From positions 2,356,001-2,420,000 of the forward strand of contig OZ244029.1 in NCBI GenBank assembly GCA_965214945.1: 64,000 nt of DNA, written 5' to 3'. Made by a program: the position numbers and the translations under genes. Each line of letters starts with the position of its first letter. Position 1 is the stretch's first letter. This DNA comes from JAAXHB01 sp965214945. GTDB taxonomy: Bacteria > Actinomycetota > Acidimicrobiia > Acidimicrobiales > Aldehydirespiratoraceae. A model generated the notes under the pieces. The model did not search any database. It saw only the letters and a program-made list of their open reading frames with translations, and was not told the DNA's origin. Positions 56,726-64,000 of this stretch are shown here, in pieces.

Positions 56726-57799
56726 CTAAGCGGTCAGCACAGGCTGTGGGAGCCCGATCCAGCCGTGGTCGCGCAGGCGATTCCAGGCGATCGTGATCTG
56801 TCGGTCGGTGAACATGCGTGACTTGCGCGCGCTCCAAGAGCGCACTCGGTCGATCACCCCCGGCAGATCATCAGGCTCGGGAGTCTCGTGCTTGGCGATC
56901 CAATGCACGGTGGACAGGAGCTCCATCCCGTAAGGCGACTCGAAGCCGTTGGCTAGCTCCAGCACCCGCTCCAGCCTTTCCGTGATCGCCGGGTTGCCTG
57001 CTAGTGCCTCGCCGGCTTCTTCGGCTGCCCCTTCGAGAACTTCGATGGGCTCGGATTCGGGGACCATCCTGGAGCCGTCTCCGAAGCCCCGGAGATGATG
57101 GCCCTCCAGCGCCTTCAGCATGTGCCTCAGGCTGTCGGCGTAGGGACCGTACAGGTTCGCTTTGTAGCGGAGGTTCAGCTCTTCGCCCGCCTCTTGCAGG
57201 AAGTACATGAGCTTCTGGAGCTCGACGAGAGACGTGCCGAACCCAAAGACGTCGTAGCGGTCGGCTGCCGCGACGAGGGCCGCTTTGCCCGGCGTCAAGA
57301 CAGGCCTTGGGGTCGCAACCACCATCTCCGCGGCGCTGGGCGCGCCCATCGGGGGGTAAAGCAGGACGGTGATCCCCAGGCTGCCCAGAGCGTTTTCGAT
57401 GCGGGGACGCACGTCACGCCACTCGAGTCCCCCGTTGCCGCACCCGAGCGCCGGAATGGCTACCGAGGAGACGCCTAGCTCCTTGACGACCCTGCGCAGA
57501 TCGGCCAAACCCTTCTCGATGTCGGCCATGCGTGAGCCGGATCGCCAGTGTCCCTTGGTCGGAAAGTTGAATATCCAGCGCGGCTGGGTGAGCTGGCCCG
57601 AGTCGAAGACGAACACCTCTCCCAGGCGAACCTCCGCTAGCTTGCAGGCTCGCTCGTAGGCCTTGAAGTTCCCAGGGAAAGCGTTCTTGAACTGCAGGGC
57701 GATGCCCTTGCCCATCACGCCGACCGTGTTGACCGTGTTGACCAGGGCATCAACGTTCGCCTGGAGAAGGTTGCCCTCGGCCTCGCTGAAGTCAGTCAT
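56726..57799 (-). CDS. darG: DarG-type antitoxin with macrodomain
   Basis: A 357-residue protein. The N-terminal ~155 residues are a macrodomain (GNLLQANVDALVNTVNTVGV, MGKGIALQFKNAFPG, VAIPALGCGNGGLEW) that removes ADP-ribose from thymidine bases in DNA. The C-terminal part (TSLVELQKLMYFLQEAGEEL, KANLYGPYADSLRHML) is the DarT-binding region. ATG 57799 shares its A with the darT stop (TGATG). In DarTG systems the antitoxin both reverses the modification and sequesters the toxin; the system protects against phage. Both genes look intact. The open frame upstream of the ATG belongs to darT's other phase. Confidence 0.92.
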   Translation of the reverse strand: MTDFSEAEGNLLQANVDALVNTVNTVGVMGKGIALQFKNAFPGNFKAYERACKLAEVRLGEVFVFDSGQLTQPRWIFNFPTKGHWRSGSRMADIEKGLADLRRVVKELGVSSVAIPALGCGNGGLEWRDVRPRIENALGSLGITVLLYPPMGAPSAAEMVVATPRPVLTPGKAALVAAADRYDVFGFGTSLVELQKLMYFLQEAGEELNLRYKANLYGPYADSLRHMLKALEGHHLRGFGDGSRMVPESEPIEVLEGAAEEAGEALAGNPAITERLERVLELANGFESPYGMELLSTVHWIAKHETPEPDDLPGVIDRVRSWSARKSRMFTDRQITIAWNRLRDHGWIGLPQPVLTA

Positions 57800-58434
57800 C
57801 AGAAGTACCAGCCACGTCGCACCCTGACAATAGTCGTGATCCCGACGCTGTCGAGGATCTGAGCCGCCCGCTCGGAGCGGGCCTCGTCGAAGGCCGCCAC
57901 ACCGAGCAGGGCGTCCCATGGCACCTGCCTGTGGACGAGAAACTCCGCCATCCTGCGCTCCCTGCGGTCAAGCTCGTCCGGCGTGTTGTTCCACATCGTC
58001 TGTTCCATCAGCCCCCAGTCGACGAGTTCGTCGATCCGTCCGATGTCATCGCTGAAGTCGGCGTGCTGCCAGTAGGCGTTGCGGTCCGTGAACACGAAGG
58101 TCAGCCCCAGCTCAACGATCCGGTCGATATGGCTCACCAGGTAGACGATGTCGTCTTGGCCACCCTCGTAGGAAGGGACATTTCCCTTGTGGATCGAGTA
58201 GAGCATCGGCGAGCGGGCGGCGTAGTAGAACGGCACATAATCCGCCACCACACCACCGGGACCACACGGAACCGGGCGCTCCCGACGACCCGCCTTGATC
58301 CGCGGAAGCCCGACCTCGGTCGTGAAACCGTCATCTGGCACCCGGCTATCCGCCACAAGGCCCTGCGTGGTGATCGATTCGAGGTTGGTCACGTGGGTGA
58401 AGTGGAACAGAAGCCCACGGATCGGAGTCGTCAC
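57799..58434 (-). CDS. darT: DarT-type DNA ADP-ribosyltransferase toxin
   Basis: A 211-residue DUF4433 protein that ADP-ribosylates thymidines in single-stranded DNA. Visible blocks are LLFHFTHVTNLESITTQGLV at the N-terminus, VPFYYAARSPMLYSIH, TDRNAYWQHADFS and RRMAEFLVHRQVPWDALLG, whose Glu (about 161) matches the catalytic glutamate position known for DarT (E160). It is followed at once by darG. The upstream gap to the chimeric pseudogene is about 150 bases. Length and motifs suggest an active toxin. Confidence 0.92.
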   Translation of the reverse strand: MTTPIRGLLFHFTHVTNLESITTQGLVADSRVPDDGFTTEVGLPRIKAGRRERPVPCGPGGVVADYVPFYYAARSPMLYSIHKGNVPSYEGGQDDIVYLVSHIDRIVELGLTFVFTDRNAYWQHADFSDDIGRIDELVDWGLMEQTMWNNTPDELDRRERRMAEFLVHRQVPWDALLGVAAFDEARSERAAQILDSVGITTIVRVRRGWYF

Positions 58435-58584
58435 AAACCAGTTCCCCTCCAGACTCGCGGTCCACGCAGCGACGGTACCCCGGCTATAGCCAAGCGCGGC
58501 ACCTGTGGACCTGGCCGGCCGAAGTCGATGCGGCAGTCGGCCAACAGGCGGCCGGGTCGCAGTGGAGGGGCCGGGGGCGGGCCT

Positions 58585-59819
<1,235 letters not shown>

Positions 59820-61250
59820 ACTGACGAGCGCATATTGGTTGAGCTGGTGATGTCTGCGATTCCCATCAACCAGGTCGAGGGCGTGTAACGCTTCAGCCGA
59901 TCATCGACTTCCATCGCATCAATCCAATACATTGGCAGAGCGACACAGTCAGGGTCGTCCTTCTCAGCATCTGGGAGGTAAAGGGGCTGATTCTGGCGCT
60001 TCTTTGCAGTCGTGCTTCTAACAATCGATGCCGCTCGGTAGTCGTCAAGGGAGAGCATCATTCCCTGATAGAGCGGAAGCATTCTCTCGGCACTCCCAGT
60101 GAAGACGGCGCCTTCGAGATCCCAGCCGTCGGACTTCAGCTCCTCGCGTGTGTGGAAGAGGTGGGAGTCGGTGTTCATCATGAACATGAGCCGAAACGAC
60201 AGCCCCCATGGATTGCCGTCCTCGTCGGGGAGGTTCTCGTCGATTAGGACGGGATGTCGGCGGTAGATGTCCATCGTGATCTCAGCATCGCGGCGGCTGC
60301 GAAAGACGGGGCAGGTTCCGGTGTTGGGGTTGAGCAGGCGGATCTCGTCTGGGGTCAGCTCGAAGCGTGAACATTCTCGTGCGAGATCGTCGGGATGAAG
60401 CTGGAAGAAGGCGAACTCTGCCTGCGGGATTCGCTCAGACCGCCCGGCTATGGTCAGCAAGCAGAACTTGAAGCTCCTGTGCACGCCACCAAACAGCGGT
60501 CGGCTGTTCTCGAAGTCGTAGAGCGACACCAGTGATGCTCGCTTGACGAGACTCCGAAGAAGTGCAGGTTGAACGAGTCGGTGGCGATCCCGGTCGGCAC
60601 TATGGCACCTGCTCGACCGCTTGGCCCCACGATCCACGTGAAGTGCTCGACGAACAGCGAATAGGTGTTCAGCCGACCGAAGGCCGTCAGCGGGAAGCGG
60701 CCTGAGGCATGCACGAAGTGCTTGACGCCATCTGACAAACGTTGTCCCGCCGAGTAGCGGGCATAGAGCACTGAGTTGTCTCGCTCCAGGTTGTCGATGA
60801 GGCGCTCGCGGGCGGCAGCGTTCGGTGCAGCGGCTATCTCCGGTGCAGATGCTGCAAAGAACTCCCGAGGGTCGAACTGCACCTGATCCCAGGGCGGGTT
60901 GCCGAGCACGCACGTGAAGCCGCCGACCCAGCCTGGACCATCGCCCGACGCTGCCCCCTCCCCGACAGGGAAGATCTGCGGGAACTCAATGTGCCAATGA
61001 AAGAACCGGTACTCGTCGCTGATCTGCTGTACCGCCTGCGCTTCCTCGGCAATCTGGGACCCCCCCAGCCTCAGAAGTTGCGAAGCCGCCCGGCGACATC
61101 GGCTCCGGCTCACCCGACGAAACCGGCTCCGGGCAATCGGCGAGGCGGCGCAGCGTCGCGGTTGTGATCGCGGGACGGTCCTGGGTCTTGATCGCCATGA
61201 AGGCCGCGCACCAGGCATCGGCGACCAGACGCTTGCGACGCAGCTCCGGC
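59820..61250 (-). pseudogene. Broken second copy of the Eco57I-class methyltransferase
   Basis: Corresponds to about residues 700-1190 of the intact enzyme at 43245-47291, with strong similarity: SSPELRRKRLVADAWCAAFM against SPELRRDRLVADAWCAAFM, CVLGNPPWDQVQ against CVLGNPPWEKVQ, and ENSRPLFGGVHRSFKFCLL against ENSRPLFEGVHRSFKFCLL. Frame changes near 61060 and 60555 split it into three frames. At 61250 it starts abruptly at the ~220-bp repeat; at 59820 it runs in frame into clpB. The SAM-binding DPACGSG part is absent. Confidence 0.88.
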
Positions 61251-61472
61251 GACGAAGCCGACGGCCGCCGTTGGGCCGCCTGCCGCCCCTTTCTCGTGGT
61301 GGTGGCCGTGCCGGTCTGCGGTGCCTGATCGAGCCGTTTGCTGGGTGGCATCAGCGGCGGGTTTCGGGCCGGTTGTCGCCGTTCGGCTACCCGATGACTG
61401 TTAGGGCAGTGTTCAAGTAGCGTTCAAGTAGCTGGAAAACCGCAGGTAGAGGGCTCGCGAGCCGTTTAGAGT
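61251..61472. repeat. ~220-bp direct repeat, copy 2
   Basis: Second copy of 55795-56013. On its left it joins the methyltransferase remnant at the shared short sequence GGCGACGA or similar; on its right lies the fic stop codon 16 bases away. Confidence 0.85.
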
Positions 61473-61487
61473 CCGTTTAGAGCAGCG

Positions 61488-62504
61488 TTAGCTGCGCTTG
61501 TAGCGGTCGGCGAGGTAGTCGTCGACCCAGTTGCGGGAGCTTCGCCATTGCCCGTCGGGTCCGCGTGTTGCCTTGAGGCGCCCTCGTGCTGCGGCGGCTC
61601 GCAGGGCCGAGGCCTTGATGTCTGTAGTCGCCAGCGAGGCGAGGGGAACGATGCGTGCCGGTCCGGCCACGGCGGGGTACACGAACCGGTAGAGATTGTC
61701 GATGACCGCTCGGGCGATGATCTCTCCCAGGCTGCCGGGTCCGCCTTTGTCGGCGCGGCTCAGAGCCTTGAGATAGGAGCCGCGGTCGCGCTTGTAGATG
61801 ATCGCCGGCGGGTAGCCGTGGCGGACCAGGACGAGGTTCAAAAGCAGGCGCCCGGTTCGGCCGTTGCCGTCGAGAAAGGGATGGATCTGCTCGAAGCGGC
61901 AGTGCAGCTCCGCCAGTTCGTCGGGGAACCCGAGCGTGCGACCTTCGAGCGCGTTGGCCGCCCCGACCCAATCAGACAGCGCCGCAGGCACCAGGGGAAA
62001 CGACACCGGAACCATGCCACCGGGGAATGCCTGGATCTCGTGGCGGCGGAAGCTGCCCGGCCCTTCACGGTCAGAGGCCTGCGAGTGCGGTTCCACGTCC
62101 CACACGGGACCCATCGCCTGCTCGTGCACCTGGCGGATCTCGGTGAGCGTGACCACCCTGTCGTGGCCGGCGGCTTCGGCGGGGCTGCTGGCTTGGCGAT
62201 ACACCCACTCGGCGGCATTGGCGTAGCCGCGGACCTCCAAGTACTCGCGAAGCTCCTTGTTGCCGACGGCGCGGCCCTCGGCCAGCAGCTTCTCGACCTG
62301 CTTCAGCACGAGGGTGTTGCCCTCGATGGCCGTGGAATGGTGCGCCTCCTCGTACCAGATCCCCCGCCAGATGTCTGACGCCTCAGCAGGCGACGGCAGC
62401 CCACCCAGGCGGTCCCACAGCTCGGCAACGCCGTCTTCGAGCCGGGTGTAGACGTACTTGCGGGAGGGCCGCCCGTGCTGTCGCTGAATTTGTTCGCCAG
62501 ACAC
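61488..62504 (-). CDS. Fic-family AMPylase with N-terminal inhibitory helix
   Basis: A 338-residue Fic protein. The active-site motif HPFLDGNGRTGR (about 204-215) is complete, so AMP transfer to a target hydroxyl is expected. An upstream STAIEGN (about 56-62) fits the inhibitory S/T-x-x-x-E-G/N motif placed N-terminal to the Fic core, which makes it a class II, self-inhibited Fic protein. A C-terminal winged-helix-like region (ASLATTDIKASALRAAAARG) may bind DNA or sense target availability. I chose GTG 62504, since the frame upstream crosses the operator palindromes. It is intact. Confidence 0.88.
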   Translation of the reverse strand: MSGEQIQRQHGRPSRKYVYTRLEDGVAELWDRLGGLPSPAEASDIWRGIWYEEAHHSTAIEGNTLVLKQVEKLLAEGRAVGNKELREYLEVRGYANAAEWVYRQASSPAEAAGHDRVVTLTEIRQVHEQAMGPVWDVEPHSQASDREGPGSFRRHEIQAFPGGMVPVSFPLVPAALSDWVGAANALEGRTLGFPDELAELHCRFEQIHPFLDGNGRTGRLLLNLVLVRHGYPPAIIYKRDRGSYLKALSRADKGGPGSLGEIIARAVIDNLYRFVYPAVAGPARIVPLASLATTDIKASALRAAAARGRLKATRGPDGQWRSSRNWVDDYLADRYKRS

Positions 62505-62512
62505 GGACCTAA

Positions 62513-62576
62513 TTGTGCCGCACAAATCATGAATTTGTCGCGTCTGCGCAAACCTAATCGCACAAAACACTTTTGT
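62513..62576. promoter_or_regulatory. Cluster of three ACAAA/TTTGT palindromes upstream of fic
   Basis: TTGTGCCGCACAA (62513-62525), ACAAATCATGAATTTGT (62522-62538) and ACAAAACACTTTTGT (62562-62576). The first two overlap; the third is about 40 bases on. They are AT-rich against a GC-rich background and end nine bases before the fic GTG. Confidence 0.65.
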
Positions 62577-62729
62577 CGTTGATGTTCTTGCTGCTGCAGT
62601 TTGTCAATGCCTGTCCTGGCTTGCCGTGACCCAGCGCCTCCAGCAGACAGCCGAGCCAATCGCAGACAGCGAGCAGAGCATGCGGTGATCGTCGTCGCCA
62701 AACGGCCTCAGAGATGGCCACCGCACGGC
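62577..62729. other. Spacer between fic and the HEPN gene
   Basis: No gene or RNA recognised; it should contain the fic promoter and the HEPN gene's terminator. Confidence 0.35.
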
Positions 62730-63956
62730 CTAATCCAGAAGCGAACTGAGCGCTCGGCCTCCAGGACTGCCTACAAGGCCCAGCTCGACCTCGGCACGCG
62801 CGACGAGGGCCAGCGGCTCAAGCTCACCGTCGGCCTCAAGTTGCGCGTTCACGATCCGGTCCAGCCCAGCGCCAACTAGGCTGAGAGAGGTTCTCGTGGT
62901 TGCGTGCAACGCGGATGAACGTAGCGAGCCGGCGTGAGCAATGGTGTTCCGCTGGTTGTAGAGGCGACGAAGCGAGTCCGTTAGGTACTCCTTGATCCGT
63001 GCGAGTTCACTCATCGGCTTGTGGAGAATGGCGATGATCCGATCCTGAGCAGCCAGATCGCTGCTCTCCGACAGGCTGAGTCGTTTGCCCACCATGAGAT
63101 GGCGCTCGACGAGTAGCGCCTTTGCGTGGGTCGACAACGTATCGGCCAATGAGCGCTTCAGTGAGTCACTTGTGCTTCCTCTGTGCTGGTATGCGAGGTG
63201 AGTGAGTTCGGCTCGCGGCAGCGAACAGGCAACGAGGGCCGCTAACCGATCCGCAGCCAAGTGGTGCTTTCGCTCCTTCGCTCGGATGAGAAGAGCCTCG
63301 ATAGCAAACCATGCACCCGTGATCGCTGCGCTGGCGGTCGGCGACTCTGCATAGGAGACAAGTTCGAGGGCGTCGTTGGTCGCAGGCGGCAGACCACCGT
63401 CGAAGCGATATGCGGCACTTGCGTGGAGCAGCCGAGGGATCTCCATCTGCCGGTGGGTGGAACGAACCCCATAGCGCCGGGCATTGCCCGCTATCCGAGC
63501 CCACCCAGCGATACGGATGGTGTCATCAGAGGGTCTGGCGACCTTGGCTCGAGCATCGGCCTGAGCGATCGTGACTCGGGCGGCCTCAACCGCCGACCAT
63601 GGGTCGCGGCTCTCGATCCGGAGAAGGAACCCACCCGAGTGACGGCCCGGTTCCTCGACCGGCACGCTCTCGCGAAGCCATGCCGCCGCCGCGTGGCCAT
63701 CAAGCCAACTCACTCGTCCACCATCAGCTTGTGGCTTGCCATAGGGGGCGTCGCACGGAACGAAGACGTCGAAACTCCGCTGAGGCATCCTGTTCACCAT
63801 TGCTCGGGCCGCTTTAGCCAGGTCGCCGACGCTCGTCAGGTCCGCAGCCACCGCGGTTATCCACCGATGGAGATGGTCAGGGCTCAATCCCAGGTCGAGA
63901 AGGTGAGCGGCAAATGCTCTGGCGGTGAATTCAACAGGCGGTTCTGAAGTTGACAC
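62730..63956 (-). CDS. Uncharacterised protein with C-terminal HEPN-type RNase motif
   Basis: A 408-residue protein (GTG start) of no family I can name. The C-terminal half is helical and contains LYNQRNTIAHAGS (about 331-343), which has the R-N-x-x-x-H arrangement of catalytic HEPN RNases, preceded by a helix with AAQDRIIAILHKPMSELARI and AWFAIEALLIRAKERKHHLA, where the AIEALL piece resembles ApeA/HEPN helices. The N-terminal half (FDVFVPCDAPYGKP, DPWSAVEAARVTIAQADARA) may sense a signal. In a defence island next to Fic and DarTG an abortive-infection role is plausible but unproven. It ends 153 bases before the fic operators and is on the same strand. Confidence 0.62.
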   Translation of the reverse strand: MSTSEPPVEFTARAFAAHLLDLGLSPDHLHRWITAVAADLTSVGDLAKAARAMVNRMPQRSFDVFVPCDAPYGKPQADGGRVSWLDGHAAAAWLRESVPVEEPGRHSGGFLLRIESRDPWSAVEAARVTIAQADARAKVARPSDDTIRIAGWARIAGNARRYGVRSTHRQMEIPRLLHASAAYRFDGGLPPATNDALELVSYAESPTASAAITGAWFAIEALLIRAKERKHHLAADRLAALVACSLPRAELTHLAYQHRGSTSDSLKRSLADTLSTHAKALLVERHLMVGKRLSLSESSDLAAQDRIIAILHKPMSELARIKEYLTDSLRRLYNQRNTIAHAGSLRSSALHATTRTSLSLVGAGLDRIVNAQLEADGELEPLALVARAEVELGLVGSPGGRALSSLLD

Positions 63957-64000
63957 GCACCAGTTGTCAAGATAGTCATCATCTAGGCGACGAACTAGAT

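Overview
The window is GC-rich bacterial DNA with frequent GTG/TTG starts, tightly overlapping ATGA/GTGA gene junctions, a eukaryal-like (type 2) isoleucyl-tRNA synthetase, a class Ia ribonucleotide reductase and an actinobacterial-style gene repertoire. I infer a high-GC actinobacterium, possibly Acidimicrobiia; the class assignment is only an inference from gene content. No rRNA, tRNA or CRISPR array was seen.

Region 1 (1-20.8 kb) is mostly chromosomal housekeeping: a glycine betaine/proline-type ABC transporter (proV and the beginning of proW), ileS, a 2-oxoglutarate oxygenase, nrdA-nrdB, a circularly permuted ATP-grasp / alpha-E / transglutaminase trio, a fumarylacetoacetate hydrolase family enzyme, a large secreted PASTA/cadherin/FN3 protein, and an intact type IV AbiE-like toxin-antitoxin pair with a striking operator abutting its start codon.

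Region 2 (20.8-31.7 kb) is a graveyard with some live genes: a thiolase and a PIN-like gene that are both truncated toward the same ~140-bp gap, an XRE/ImmA protease regulator, a DUF1295 membrane enzyme, a two-gene K+/H+ antiporter of the KhtTU type, then about 4 kb of decayed accessory DNA (hsdR tail, second AbiE pair, RDD protein, IS481-type transposase tail) around a small membrane-anchored coiled-coil repeat protein, and an AAA+ ATPase whose downstream partner looks gutted.

Region 3 (31.7-41.9 kb) is a sugar uptake and catabolism locus: ribose-type ABC transporter (binding protein, ATPase, permease), IclR regulator, SDR dehydrogenase, IlvD/Edd dehydratase, DapA-type aldolase/dehydratase, NAD-dependent epimerase/dehydrogenase and a ceramidase-like hydrolase. 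A shared 19-bp palindrome-type motif in front of the binding protein gene, iclR and the permease operon suggests one regulon.

Region 4 (42-64 kb) is a defence island: a Phd/Doc-like pair with a nonsense-interrupted Doc, a three-gene operon of a 1,788-residue helicase-DUF1998-nuclease protein, an SNF2-type helicase and an Eco57I-class adenine methyltransferase (DISARM-like but with fused components), a DarTG toxin-antitoxin pair, a Fic protein with clustered operators, and a HEPN-motif protein. A ~220-bp direct repeat lies just upstream of the three-gene operon and again 5.4 kb away, where it is joined directly to a broken second copy of the methyltransferase that is itself fused in frame to an internally deleted clpB. 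This looks like the remains of a second copy of the system collapsed by deletions, or alternatively an assembly chimera; both need checking.
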